Shown: one piece after another, positions 26,093-36,326 of the stretch | How positions within the stretch are numbered: position 1 is the first letter of the stretch | Layout of the letters: the number at the start of each line of letters is the position of its first letter | DNA from: Saprospiraceae bacterium | GTDB lineage: Bacteria > Bacteroidota > Bacteroidia > Chitinophagales > Saprospiraceae | Assembly (NCBI GenBank): GCA_016711125.1 | Contig: JADJTQ010000010.1 | Span: 300,735 to 364,734 of the forward strand | Direction: 5' to 3' | DNA length: 64,000 nt | Translations under genes and position numbers: made by a program | The notes under the pieces: model-generated | Database searches by the model: none | Told to the model about the DNA's origin: nothing | The model's input: only the letters and a program-made list of their open reading frames with translations

Positions 26093-28283
26093 ATGGAGAA
26101 TCTTTCTCATTTCAACATTGTGTTTATCCGTCAGGCAACGCAAGTCGTGATCGATCACATAGACGAAGCGGATTTCTCGGTCACTGAATTGGCCCAAAAA
26201 CTTCATTTCAGCCGGGAGCAGACACATCGGAAACTGAAGAAGCAAACAGGACTTTCGAGTGGAAAATTCATCCGCTATATTCGTCTTTTGTTTGCCTATT
26301 CTTACATGAAGGCAGGAAGTGAATCAGTCCAGGAAGTCGGCTATAAGCTAGGCTTTAATGACCCGGGGTATTTCAATAAATGTTTTAAAGAGGAATGGAA
26401 GATCACTCCCGGTGAAAGCACTCGAGAAAATCCCCCTCTTCCTTTGGCTAATCTGGCAATCCTCAAGTTTTACCAGATTCCAGAAATCCAGGATATTTTG
26501 CATAAAGCTGGAGTCGTCATCGAATCTGGATCTGATGAAGGAATAAGCTACACACCAGGAGGAAAAAACAAAAAACTGATATATGCACTCTTGCTTTCGG
26601 TAGTAGGCCTAATCGTGGCATTACAAATTAAATTGTCCCAGCCTGATTCAAAATTAAATATTGACAATCAACGTATGGCTGTAGTTCCTTTTATCAATAA
26701 TACGGGGGATACCTCGCTGCAGGCCATTGGAGATATAGCGAGTAGCTGGATTTCCAGTCAAATTGCTGATCTGGACAAGGTGAAAACAGTTCCATTCTTT
26801 ACGGTTAAACAATATAGTGACTACCTCGGTATATTACCCAATGATGTGCAAAAAAGACCAACCTTCGGGGAGGTGGTGGATGCCTCTTATATTCTTCAAG
26901 GTCAGTATTTTTTAAAGAATGGCAGACTTTTCTTCGATACTGAATTATTGGATGCAAAAACTCAGGAGTCCATTTATCATTTACCGATGGTATTTGGCAG
27001 CCAGGATAGTGTGATGGAACTGGTGGAGTCCTTACGTCTGAAAATCGCTGGCCTGGTTACCACTCTTGAAGAGGTGCAGTTGGGTAAATTAACCCCACCC
27101 AATTATGATGCTTATAAATACTATCTAAAGGGTCTACAGGAATTGGCCAACGGCTTTTATTCATTTGACGCTCTGGGGAAATTTTGAAAAAGCAGTAACA
27201 ATAGAACCTAACTTTGTGATGCCTCATCTTTATCGTCTCTGGTTTTATTATGGAGATGAAAGAGATGCAATAATTTCAAGAATTGAGCAAATCCCCAGGA
27301 TTACTGAATATGAGAAAAGCATTTTCGACCACTTAAAACTAAGGTTTGAGCACACCTATGTAGAGGACCTAAAATTATGCCTGAAAATGGTGAATGAATA
27401 TCCCCAGGACTATTATTTCAATACCATGGCTGCCCACGAGGCGAAATCTAAGTTTATGCCTGGATTTGCTATCAAGATCCTGTCTCAGTTACAGGACCCG
27501 GTAGAAAGCGAAGTAGGTCTAATGTGGCACTATTTCAAAGTCAGGAATTATACGGAATCGTTGATGGCGCTCAAAGAATACCAAAAGGCATTGGACTATC
27601 TGCAAAGCATTCCTCCGCACTTATTCAATCTCGCTATTCCCGAACACTTGATCTATATCAATATCCGACTTGGGAAAAGCAAAGAGGTTATCGAGCAGCT
27701 GATCTATAGTTATGATTTTGAAGATGAAAAGCTAATTGCCGATTTCTATGCGGCCGCAGCTTATGAATATACCCTAATCGATGAAAGCGATGCTGCTAGT
27801 TACTTTATCGATAAAGCTGCTGAAATCATGCGTTCTTTTCCCGAAGAACGTGGACATAATTTTGATATGGTAGACCTCTTTTTCATGTCACGCGATTTTC
27901 CGGCAGCAAGAAAGCAACTTGAAAAAATAAAGTCTCAAAATGAAGTTGACTATTGGGTTTACCTGAGTCTTATTGAGGCCGCAACGGGCAATGCCACCAA
28001 AGCCATTGAAATATATGCCCAGAAGTTACCGCATGAATTGATCCTTTGGCGTAGAAATAATCTTGAGTACCAGGCCGATTATATGAAAGCACGGGTTTAT
28101 GCATTACTAGGGCAAAAAGACAAGGCGATTACTCTATTGGAGCGTGCACTTCAAAAAGGACAACTATGTCATCATTTGGACTTTCACCGGGACCTTTTCC
28201 TAAAGCCGATTTTCGACATGGTACGCTTCCAGGAACTGATCCGGCCCCGAGAATACACAGGAGATATCACCATAGTACAATAA
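26093..28283 (+). pseudogene. AraC-HTH / transmembrane / TPR one-component regulator, one frameshift
   Basis: The start is placed at the ATG at 26093. Residues about 18-105 are an AraC-type HTH (VIDHIDEADFSVTELAQKLH, GYKLGFNDPGYFNKCFKEEW, KITPGES). A transmembrane helix follows (LIYALLLSVVGLIVALQI, about residues 165-182), then a FlgO-like domain (MAVVPFINNTGDTSLQAIGD, IADLDKVKTV) and TPR repeats. The frame ends at 27187 and resumes in 27165-28283: one surplus base in GGGGAAA (about 27177) separates FDALG from NFEKAVTIEP. Restored length is about 729 residues. DNA binding in the cytoplasm with a sensory TPR part outside is an unusual membrane-bound regulator design. Confidence 0.75.
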
Positions 28284-28384
28284 ATTGCCACTCCTCTTCT
28301 ATTCCTTGCAACCATACAGGAAGGCTTCTTCGTGCATTTTGATTTGATTTACAACATTCTTTAATTTAATCAAAATTCACTGTT

Positions 28385-28861
28385 ATGAAATTTTCTTTCC
28401 ATTTTTCCTCATTTGCTCTGATGGTTTTTCTTATCTCCTGCTCCCAGGTCTCCAGTCAGGAACACTCGATCTCTACCGGGGATTCTGTGGGTAAGGGCTT
28501 TCATATTGCCCTTGACGACTTTCCTTCAAATATGGTGATCAATCACATTGAAGGATGGGGTGGCATGACCGTTGCCGTTAACGAAATGCCGGCCGGATCA
28601 GACCTCGGTCCTTTACTGGCAGGGCTAAAGAACAACAGTTGTCAGGTCCCACATTGGGGATACATCATCAAAGGTGTATTACGAATGAAATATGACAATG
28701 GTAGAGAAGACCTACTTAAGGCTGGCGAACTCTTTTATATGCCTCCGGGACACGTTGGTGTGGTGGAGGAAGATTTGAAACTCATGGATTTTAGCCCTCA
28801 GGAGGGCATGAAGGAGGTAATTGCTCATATTGAGAAAAAAATCGCCGAATCGCAGAAGTAG
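28385..28861 (+). CDS. Cupin-domain lipoprotein
   Basis: 158 residues. MKFSFHFSSFALMVFLISCS is a lipoprotein signal with the Cys at residue 19. The mature part has a cupin barrel: VPHWGYIIKGVLRMKYDNGR (motif 1, G-x5-H-like region with HWGYIIKG) and LLKAGELFYMPPGHVGVVEE (motif 2 with PPGH). It should bind a small molecule or metal on the outside of a membrane. It follows the AraC/TPR regulator by 100 bases in the same direction and may be its target (inference). Confidence 0.75.
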   Translation: MKFSFHFSSFALMVFLISCSQVSSQEHSISTGDSVGKGFHIALDDFPSNMVINHIEGWGGMTVAVNEMPAGSDLGPLLAGLKNNSCQVPHWGYIIKGVLRMKYDNGREDLLKAGELFYMPPGHVGVVEEDLKLMDFSPQEGMKEVIAHIEKKIAESQK

Positions 28862-28894
28862 TACTTCAGTAGAAAGGAGGTAGAGCCACAGCAA

Positions 28895-28932
28895 CCACCC
28901 GGAGCCTTCTCCGGGGTTTCGGGTAGTTTTCA
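28895..28932 (+). terminator. Hairpin terminator after the cupin gene
   Basis: CCCGGA (28898-28903) and TCCGGG (28910-28915) pair over a 6-base loop, followed by a T-containing tail (GTTTCGGGTAGTTTTC). It lies 37 bases past the cupin stop. The T-run is interrupted, so strength is uncertain. Confidence 0.5.
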
Positions 28933-29115
28933 ATACCGATAGAACATGGAGAATTTGCAAAGATATCCTTGATGCAGGGTGGTAGTGAAAAAATGCTAAA
29001 GTGCGATTACGCTAATATGAAATCAACTGCATACAGCGGAAACGGATTCTTAATTAGCGAATTCAATCTTGCGCATTTTCGAAAATTTCGGCAATTCTTA
29101 AATTTAAGAAACAAA

Positions 29116-29598
29116 ATGAAAAATTATTTATTAGGAATCATTACAATCATTATACTATTGGGAATATTATGTTTTGCCACTATTCCAAATCATTTTAAAC
29201 CACCAGATAAAGAGTGGATAATTGCACCGAGGTTCCTAACTCTACAAGAAGGAATTACAAAAAAAGAAGCCCGGGAATGGATGGAAACCGAATACCTTCC
29301 ACTCTACCGATACTATCCCGGATGGAATGCGATGCTTGGAGAACCAACAAGTTCAGGTGGTTGGGGGACTTTAAATCACATTGCAAAAGAAAAGGGTGAT
29401 TTTGTTCTAATTTATTTTTTTGACACAAAAGCAGCGAAAGATCACTACTTTCCATCCGGAATTAATTGGTGGGAACAGGAAGATATTAGTCAGGTACTGG
29501 AAAATCATCAAGCTACGTTTGATAAGTTGTTTGGTAAATATTTTATCCAAGACAGATATCAAAATGAAGAATATTTAATGTTTGCAAGAGCTAAGTAG
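29116..29598 (+). CDS. Membrane-anchored conserved protein, function unknown
   Basis: 160 residues from the ATG at 29116 (an in-frame upstream start at 28969 adds a low-complexity leader without sense). MKNYLLGIITIIILLGILCF is a signal anchor. The remainder, APRFLTLQEGITKKEAREWM, ETEYLPLYRYYPGWNAMLGE, FVLIYFFDTKAAKDHYFPSG and YLMFARAK, has the alternation of a ferredoxin-like dimeric alpha/beta barrel, as in small sensing or monooxygenase-like domains, but no family could be named. Confidence 0.5.
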   Translation: MKNYLLGIITIIILLGILCFATIPNHFKPPDKEWIIAPRFLTLQEGITKKEAREWMETEYLPLYRYYPGWNAMLGEPTSSGGWGTLNHIAKEKGDFVLIYFFDTKAAKDHYFPSGINWWEQEDISQVLENHQATFDKLFGKYFIQDRYQNEEYLMFARAK

Positions 29599-29917
29599 TT
29601 AGGAAAGCCGCTAGTCACGTATACCAAGGATTTACGCCCTTAAATCTTGATTGAGCCTGGCAGTTCCCGGGATGAATCCCTCGACTCATATTTCCCTTCA
29701 AGGATCCGGCACGAATGACTCCAGTAAATATTATGCAGACAAATACTAATACGTGCTTGGCAATGACACTTATCGTAAGTATCTTCATACTGAAAAAATT
29801 ACCACTTGAGATACACAATCCAAAGTTCCTCAACCAAAGTACTGCGATGGCCCTCGGATGTAGAACTCATTGTCGACAGGTCACAATCCAAACACGAGTC
29901 CTAATACAGAGTCTCAA
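29599..29917 (+). repeat. Spacer with dispersed-repeat copy C
   Basis: 29742-29797 is a degraded copy of the dispersed repeat (AATACTAATACGTGCTTGGC, then AATGACACTTATCGTAAGTA and TCTTCATACTG). In the forward frame it reads CLAMTLIVSIFILKK, the same hydrophobic pattern as copies A and D. No gene otherwise. Confidence 0.5.
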
Positions 29918-30639
29918 ATGAAGAATACGATCTTGTTCATTTTTGTCTCTATTGTGTGGCTAAGTTGCACTATGAATCAACAAGAAAATACAATTGCCAA
30001 TGATCGATTTTCAATGGAGTTAATACAACTCAAGGATTACTTTCATATACCGATGTCGGTTCTTGCTTATGGTGATGTAATTTACTCGCTATTTGCATTG
30101 GCATCTTTGAAAAATCATACGTTTGACATCGGAGATATGACTCTTATTGAAGACGAAAGCCCGCTACAAAATTTAGAAAGCAGGATAACACGAGACAATT
30201 GTCCATTCCTTCTGAAAAAACTAATTGCACAATCTGTAGCCGAAAGTTTTCTCGGTCAGTTTGACCCGACCCGAAGTGAGCGGAGTAAAAATATTCTGGA
30301 ACAAATTTTTAGACATTTTCCCGATGATACCCACTATGGCGAAGTAACTTTAATGCATCATTTGAGTTTCCTGAAAGCTATGGCTCTGCATCAAGGAGAG
30401 GACAGTTTTGTCTATTTTGACAGACAACTAAGAGATATTGGCTTAGAGCAGATAGCCATTGACAATGACACTCCTTACGCCAATTATTATTTGCCAAACT
30501 ATTATCAAGAGAAAACAACACCGATAGTGTGATGATGTTTTATAATAGGATAGTCAATGCTGAAAATTTCTCTATGAATCTGTACACAACAGAAGCTCAG
30601 AACTGGATTAAAAGGCAGAAAGGTAGAAATGAGGATTAA
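29918..30639 (+). pseudogene. Lipoprotein of unknown function, one frameshift near the 3' end
   Basis: The start at 29918 gives MKNTILFIFVSIVWLSCTMN, a lipoprotein signal with Cys at residue 17. The first frame stops at 30532 after YYQEKTTPIV; the next frame continues NNTDSVMMFYNRIVNAENFS and ends QNWIKRQKGRNED at 30639, so one A is missing in the run at about 30512. The restored protein is about 240 residues, largely helical, with SERSKNILEQIFRHFPDDTH in the middle. No domain recognised. Confidence 0.55.
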
Positions 30640-30713
30640 CTTTTACACTGCATCAAATCAGACAAGAATTAGATTGTAATACACACTTTTGTAACCAAAC
30701 GCTCGATAATAAA

Positions 30714-31271
30714 ATGAAAAAACACTTATCTATTTTAACAGCAGGACTAATATCAATTACCTCCTGTCAGGAACCCACTCTAAATCAACCGGCACTGAAC
30801 GAGACTTTCTCATTCAGTGAAGAGGCCGAGACTGAAGCCATCATGAAGGTGATCGACAATGAAACCAAATGCTTTTTTGATGGGGATTATGAATGTTGGG
30901 CAAGTAATTGGAGTCATCAAAATTATGCAATGCAAGCATGGAATAATAGTGACGGGTCGTCGGATGCTGCTATTGGGTGGGAAAAAATCAATTCGCAAGG
31001 GAAAGGGTGGATTGAAAAATATTATAAAAATGGAGAAAATGTAATCCACCCTGACGTAAAAAGGAAGAAACCGTTGGTTAAGTTTTTTAATGAAAAATCA
31101 GCATATTTGAATTGGGAACAATACAATGCGGACTCTGATAAAAAACATTACAGGGTAAGCTATGAGATACGAATAATGGAAAAGGAGTCTGATGGTTGGA
31201 AAATTGTCAATGTTTCAGCGTTTTGGGATGCAGAACCCAAAATCCTTACAGACAGCCTTAAAATAGAATAA
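30714..31271 (+). CDS. NTF2/SnoaL-like lipoprotein
   Basis: 185 residues. MKKHLSILTAGLISITSCQE is a lipoprotein signal with Cys at residue 18. The mature part has an NTF2-like pattern: EAIMKVIDNETKCFFDGDYE, then CWASNWSHQNYAMQAWNN, and YRVSYEIRIMEKESDGWKIV followed by NVSAFWD, close to DUF4440/nuclear transport factor 2 lipoproteins. No catalytic residues are evident. It ends DSLKIE like the protein at 16359-16859, and its downstream flank is also shared with that gene. Confidence 0.65.
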   Translation: MKKHLSILTAGLISITSCQEPTLNQPALNETFSFSEEAETEAIMKVIDNETKCFFDGDYECWASNWSHQNYAMQAWNNSDGSSDAAIGWEKINSQGKGWIEKYYKNGENVIHPDVKRKKPLVKFFNEKSAYLNWEQYNADSDKKHYRVSYEIRIMEKESDGWKIVNVSAFWDAEPKILTDSLKIE

Positions 31272-31442
31272 TTCATCGAACAAAGCATCTGCTCTATTTA
31301 TAGCGAATCTAATCCGTAAAGCAATCGCCGACGAAGAGCTTAGAAATCGTCTGGGGACTTATCACCGTCAAGATTAATCCATACTTGGTGGTGACATATA
31401 TCGTCCCTATCTTCGTACTGGAAAGATGCCTATGCTGGGCAC
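31251..31442 (+). repeat. Duplicated 3' flank (copy 2) and dispersed-repeat copy D
   Basis: 31251-31342 is colinear with 16839-16930. Directly after it, 31369-31442 is the best partner of dispersed-repeat copy A (AGATTAATCCATACTTGG, TGGTGACATATATCGTCC, GATGCCTATGCTGGGCAC), with similarity starting a little upstream at GGACTTA-CACC. The two repeat kinds are joined here but separate at 16.8/17.7 kb. Confidence 0.55.
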
Positions 31443-31550
31443 CCACTGTGGAGCACAGATACTTCCCTTCGGTCGCACACCTGCTCCACAAGCCCTGCAA
31501 TGCACAATTCACAAAATTTTAATCTTCAAATACTGTTAACCAGATTTAAT

Positions 31551-32441
31551 ATGAATTCAGCTCAAAAATTGGGATTTCCGGAAGAAACCAAATTACTGAT
31601 AATCCATGCAGACGATGCTGGACTTTCTCATTCCGAGAATATGGCTACAATTCAATCGTTGGAGAACGGAATGGTGAATTCATACAGCATCATGGTTCCC
31701 TGTCCGTGGTTTTACGAAATGGCGGTATTTGCTAAGAACAATCCCCGATTTGACAATGGAATTCACTTAACGCTCACCTGCGAATGGGAAAACTACAAAT
31801 TCGGACCTGTTTTACCGATTTCCGAAGTTCCAAGTTTGGTGGATGGGAATGGCCATTTCTTTGGAAAAAGGGAGGAACTTAGAAAAAACGCTTCTGCAGA
31901 AGACGTTGGTAAGGAGCTGCAGGCACAAATAGAAAAAGCACTAAAATTCGGATTAAGACCTACCCATCTTGATTCGCACATGTATAGTGTCGGAGCAAAA
32001 CCAGAGTTTTTCAACATATACAAAGATTTAGGTGAAAAATACAATCTTCCCGTTCTAATAAATGAACAGTTGATGAAGATGGTCGGCTTAAATCCCTTAT
32101 TAAATATTGAAGAGAACGATTTTCTAATTGACAAAACTTATGTTGGCAAATTTGAGTATTTCGAGACTGGCAAACTAAGCACCTACTACAGTTGGGTTTT
32201 AGAAAATTTGACAATCGGACTGAACATTATTTTAATTCATCCTGCATTCGATGATAACGAAATGAAAGGAGTTACCGTTAATCATCCAAATTTCGGCTCT
32301 GAATGGAGACAAATCGATTTTGACTTTTTTACAAGCAGAGAAAACAAGTTGAAACTCCAGAAGAATAGTATCGAGTTGGTCACTTGGACTGACATAAAAA
32401 GCGGTATGGGAGAAGCGCATAAGAAAGGCCGTAGCAAATAG
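31551..32441 (+). CDS. YdjC/ChbG-family carbohydrate deacetylase
   Basis: 296 residues from the ATG at 31551 (an in-frame start at 31500 would add 17 residues without signal character). LLIIHADDAGLSHSENMATI holds the metal-binding Asp-Asp near the N-terminus; FDNGIHLTLTCEWENYKFGP and LRPTHLDSHMYSVGAKPEFF carry the other conserved His/Asp of YdjC. The family removes N-acetyl groups from chito-oligosaccharides (ChbG) or related sugars. With the GH18 genes elsewhere in the window this fits chitin-oligomer use, though the gene is alone here. Confidence 0.8.
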   Translation: MNSAQKLGFPEETKLLIIHADDAGLSHSENMATIQSLENGMVNSYSIMVPCPWFYEMAVFAKNNPRFDNGIHLTLTCEWENYKFGPVLPISEVPSLVDGNGHFFGKREELRKNASAEDVGKELQAQIEKALKFGLRPTHLDSHMYSVGAKPEFFNIYKDLGEKYNLPVLINEQLMKMVGLNPLLNIEENDFLIDKTYVGKFEYFETGKLSTYYSWVLENLTIGLNIILIHPAFDDNEMKGVTVNHPNFGSEWRQIDFDFFTSRENKLKLQKNSIELVTWTDIKSGMGEAHKKGRSK

Positions 32442-32612
32442 GGTAAAAAGAGAGGAAGATCTCATATCTTCCGCATCGTATTAAAATTGCGATTGCTAAT
32501 TTGAATTAAGTCTTGATCGAATTGCCAATAACTATTTGTGTGACAGAGTACTAGATTTAGGAAACCTGGCATAGAAGTTTTGGATGATTCCGCTCTCGTT
32601 TGAGGATAGTCT

Positions 32613-35600
32613 CTAAGGCCGGCTATTGGCCTCCGGTATAACCAACAGGGCGCCTACCCCATTTTTCCATAATTCTTGATTAAGGGTTGGAATATCGCGA
32701 TTGATGATGTAGGTTGCTTCATCCTTTAAAACAGACCATTGTTGACTTAATTCGTTGAATATTTCCATGACCGGTTCATTAATGCGGGGTATATCGCCTT
32801 CAGCCTGATTAACCAAATATAAATAGTCAGCCGATAATTTATTGGCAAAATTTTCTACATCGTCGTATGCTTTCGACTTTCGCTGCACCATTTTTTCATC
32901 CCAATCTTTCATCTGTTTAATCATTTCTTTAGCAGATGAGCGAATAGCAGCATACTTTCCATCCGCAGGTATTTGCTTTGTCATGCTTTCCAGTTGTGCG
33001 CGTATGCCCTGCATTTTATTAACAGTCCGGTGCATATTGTCGACGGTACTTTCCATGATTTGCATTTGCTTATGATAAACTTCATACGTTGCTGCGTCAG
33101 GTGCATTAATCGGGTGCGGTTTGACTTCACATACGGTCGAAGTTTCCCCTTTTTTAGTTTTAATGGTGATCGTATATTTACCCGGTATCACCTTATGTCC
33201 GCGATAGCTCCCTTCAATATAAACTCCAGGCACACCAGCGATAGTTGGATAACGAAGATCCCATACGAATCGATTTAAACCATTCTTTTTTGAAAGGACC
33301 GGTTCCGCTGGAGGACCTCCATCCCATCGTTTGTACGTACTATCTTTCTGAGAACTGAATTCACGTACCAAATTGCCTTTTTCATCCCGGATTTGCATGG
33401 TTAAGATTGATGAATCCAGCACATCCGGCAATTGATAATATAGTACTGCTCCGCTGGCCGGATTAACTCCTACTAAAGGGTTTGTGCCATCGATACCCTC
33501 AGAATTACCATCCAATTCACTTCCACCATTCATTAAAATGGCAGGCTGAGGATCATAAACATGCAAACTCATTTTCTGATCCACCGAATATTGCTCCAAT
33601 GGTTCTATATCATCTAAAATCCAGAATGACCGGCCGGAAGTTGAAGCAATCAAATCCCCATGTCTGACCATCAGATCAGTGATGGGCGTCACCGGCAAAT
33701 TCAGTTGCAGTGACTCCCAATTTCCTCCATCATTCCAGGATACAAAAACTCCCTTCTCAGTGCCGCAGTAGAGCAATCCTTTTCGATTTTGACCTTCTCT
33801 GATTACCCGGGTAAAAAAGCCATCCGGGATACCCTTGCTTATATTTTGCCAGCTCTTACCATAATCACTGGTTTTGTAAATGCCGGGTGTATGATCGTTA
33901 AACTTGTACCTGGTGGTGGCGATGTAGGCGGTAGCTGGATCATGGGGAGATACATCGATTGCATTAATCAGACATTCTGCCAGTCCTTTCGGTGTCACAT
34001 TTTGCCAGCTATTGGCACCATCACTGGTCAAATGCACCAGTCCGTCATCACTACCAACCCAGATGACTCCTTTTTCATGGGGTGATTCGATGATGTAACT
34101 GATGGTACCATAATTTTCGGCACCCACCGCTTCATTAGTATAAGGTACTCCACCCTTTCCTTGTTTTTCTTTTTCATTATTAGTGAGATCCGGTGACACT
34201 TCTATCCAGGACTTTCCATTGTCAGTGGTCTTCAACATATACTGGGAGCCATGGTAATAGGTATTGGGTTCGTGTTTTGACCAAATGATCGGTGCGTTCC
34301 AATTAAACCGATATCGCATATCTTTGGCATCGCGTCCGAGATATTGTATGGGTGCTGCCATAATATTGGTACTAGCATGTGCTTCGGCATCCAGGATTTC
34401 AATGGTGCCTAGATAACTGCCACCTAACACATAACGTGGATTGTCCGGATCAAATGCCAGAAACGCCGACTCTCCACCGGCTGAATAACTCCAATCGCGC
34501 TCACTGATTCCAGATCCTCCCATGCTGCGGCTCGAAATCCTTACCGAGGAATTGTCTTGCTGTCCTCCATAGATGCGATAAGGCATATGGTTATCGACAT
34601 TGATCCGGTAAAACTGGGCGGTGGGCATATTATCCTGATTTGACCATGATCCTCCCCGGTTGAAAGTAATCGCGGCTCCTCCGTCGTTAGCGATCACCAT
34701 ATTTTTCGGATTATCTGGGTTAATCCACAGGTCATGAAAATCACCGTGGGTTCCTGACAAAGTCTCCCAGGTCTTGCCACCATCGATCGATCGCAATGCC
34801 GGAGCACTAAGCACATACACCATATTTTCATTTTGTGGATCGGCAAAAACTTCGATATAGTACCAGGCTCTTTGCACCAACCGGTGATCACTGCTTACCT
34901 TAGTCCAGCTTTCACCGGCATTTTCTGAGACAAATAGGCCACCTTGTTCTTTTTCAGAATCACTCTCAATAACGGCATAAATCTTTTCCGAATTGGCCTG
35001 GCTCACCGAAATGGCCATTTTTCCCAATTCTTTGGGCAATCCATTTTCGATCTTAGCCCAGCTCTCCCCTGCATCGATCGACTTATAGACTCCACTGCCT
35101 GGACCACCACTAATCACCTGCCACGGTAGCCTCTGGTGCTCCCACATCGTTGCATACAAAATCCGGGGATTATTCATGTCCATCGAAAGTTCGGCACAAC
35201 CCGTATGATCATCAACAAAGAGCACCTTACGCCAGCTTTTACCACCATCCGTTGACTTATAAATACCCCTATCAGCATTGCGGCCATATAAAGCACCTTG
35301 CGCAGCCACATAAACGACATCTGGGTTTTCAGGATGTATCCGTATCCGGGAAATATGCTGGGTAAGCTCCAGTCCGATCTTTTTCCAGGTCTTGCCAGCA
35401 TCCGTAGACTTGTATACCCCATCGCCATGCGAGGTCATTACTCCTCGCGGTGCATGCTCCCCCATGCCACAATAGATGATATTTGGATCACTGGGAGCTA
35501 CAACAACGGCACCAACAGATCCGGTAGAAAAGTAACCATCCGAAATATTATTCCAGGTATGCCCGGCATCCTCCGTCTTCCAAAGTCCCCCTCCGGTGGT

Positions 35601-35807
35601 ACCCATGTAATAGGTCAAAATATCACCGCTCACACCACATGCAGTGACAGACCGGCCTCCCCGAAAAGGGCCAATGCTACGCCATTTAAGCGATCTGAAA
35701 TAACTGGTGGTGTCCGACTTAAGACCAATATTTGACTGAATGCTTGATTGAGCCTCTGCCGCCAGATAGCACATGATCAACCCGAGGATCAGGAGATTCT
35801 TTTTCAT
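32613..35807 (-). CDS. VPS10/sortilin-like BNR propeller protein, secreted
   Basis: 1064 residues with a signal peptide (MKKNLLILGLIMCYLAAEA-QSS). SLKWRSIGPFRGGRSVTACG is the standard start of this Bacteroidota family, and at least eight Asp boxes follow (STDAGKTWKK, STDGGKSWRK, SIDAGESWAK, SENAGESWTK, SIDGGKTWET, TTDNGKSWIE, TSDYGKSWQN, SWNDGGNWES), giving two propellers through about residue 730. The C-terminal region (KYTITIKTKKGETSTVCEVK, then helices) is a beta domain plus helical tail. Often annotated as glycosyl hydrolase, but enzymatic activity is unproven; extracellular binding or processing is likely. Confidence 0.85.
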   Translation of the reverse strand: MKKNLLILGLIMCYLAAEAQSSIQSNIGLKSDTTSYFRSLKWRSIGPFRGGRSVTACGVSGDILTYYMGTTGGGLWKTEDAGHTWNNISDGYFSTGSVGAVVVAPSDPNIIYCGMGEHAPRGVMTSHGDGVYKSTDAGKTWKKIGLELTQHISRIRIHPENPDVVYVAAQGALYGRNADRGIYKSTDGGKSWRKVLFVDDHTGCAELSMDMNNPRILYATMWEHQRLPWQVISGGPGSGVYKSIDAGESWAKIENGLPKELGKMAISVSQANSEKIYAVIESDSEKEQGGLFVSENAGESWTKVSSDHRLVQRAWYYIEVFADPQNENMVYVLSAPALRSIDGGKTWETLSGTHGDFHDLWINPDNPKNMVIANDGGAAITFNRGGSWSNQDNMPTAQFYRINVDNHMPYRIYGGQQDNSSVRISSRSMGGSGISERDWSYSAGGESAFLAFDPDNPRYVLGGSYLGTIEILDAEAHASTNIMAAPIQYLGRDAKDMRYRFNWNAPIIWSKHEPNTYYHGSQYMLKTTDNGKSWIEVSPDLTNNEKEKQGKGGVPYTNEAVGAENYGTISYIIESPHEKGVIWVGSDDGLVHLTSDGANSWQNVTPKGLAECLINAIDVSPHDPATAYIATTRYKFNDHTPGIYKTSDYGKSWQNISKGIPDGFFTRVIREGQNRKGLLYCGTEKGVFVSWNDGGNWESLQLNLPVTPITDLMVRHGDLIASTSGRSFWILDDIEPLEQYSVDQKMSLHVYDPQPAILMNGGSELDGNSEGIDGTNPLVGVNPASGAVLYYQLPDVLDSSILTMQIRDEKGNLVREFSSQKDSTYKRWDGGPPAEPVLSKKNGLNRFVWDLRYPTIAGVPGVYIEGSYRGHKVIPGKYTITIKTKKGETSTVCEVKPHPINAPDAATYEVYHKQMQIMESTVDNMHRTVNKMQGIRAQLESMTKQIPADGKYAAIRSSAKEMIKQMKDWDEKMVQRKSKAYDDVENFANKLSADYLYLVNQAEGDIPRINEPVMEIFNELSQQWSVLKDEATYIINRDIPTLNQELWKNGVGALLVIPEANSRP

Positions 35808-35908
35808 GTATTTGCTTTAAAAACCAATGTCGGTAAGATAAAAATATGCGTTGGCAGACAGGCATGAAATCCTTATTTTTGTAAGATCAGGCCAAAAGTG
35901 GTTTTTAT

Positions 35909-35982
35909 GCACCCATAGTTCAATTGGATAGAATATCAGATTCCGGTTCTGACGGTTGGGGGTTCGAATCCCTCTGGGTGCA
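35909..35982 (+). tRNA. tRNA-Arg, anticodon CCG
   Basis: A full cloverleaf is visible: acceptor stem GCACCCA / TGGGTGC, D-arm GTTC / GAAT, anticodon stem TCAGA / TCTGA around the loop TTCCGGT (anticodon CCG, reading CGG Arg), a five-base variable loop and T-arm GGGGG-TTCGAAT-CCCTC. Discriminator A at 35982; CCA is not encoded. No att-site duplication was seen nearby. Confidence 0.9.
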
Positions 35983-36326
35983 CTAAATATAATCACTACC
36001 TATCTGACTTTCAATGCCTTACAAAGCAATAAGACTCAGTGGTGTTGTTATTGGTATCGTTTCAACTGTGATTAGACTTCCTAATAAACCCCAATTCTAA
36101 CATGTGGGTTTAGGCGCTCAGAGAATCATGATTCTGGAAGGATGGATTTTGAAGTATCCGGAAATTGGAGCGGCTTTCTATCAGCTGAGAACCTGTACTA
36201 GGCTATTAATAATTAAGGCCGAATTTGACGAATGAAAATGCCGGCAGAATTTTTGCACTCCATTTATTCTTGTCGACAGTAGATTTTTTTAATTAAACCT
36301 CTGGAAACATACGTAGTCTAAGCGAT
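35983..36326 (+). other. Intergenic after tRNA-Arg
   Basis: About 340 bases. Around 36085-36111 AAACCC and GGGTTT could form a weak hairpin downstream of the tRNA. No gene or insertion-site remnant recognised. Confidence 0.4.

Noticed and set aside
35909..36326. Integrative element inserted at tRNA-Arg
   Set aside because: No repeat of the tRNA 3' end and no integrase were seen downstream.
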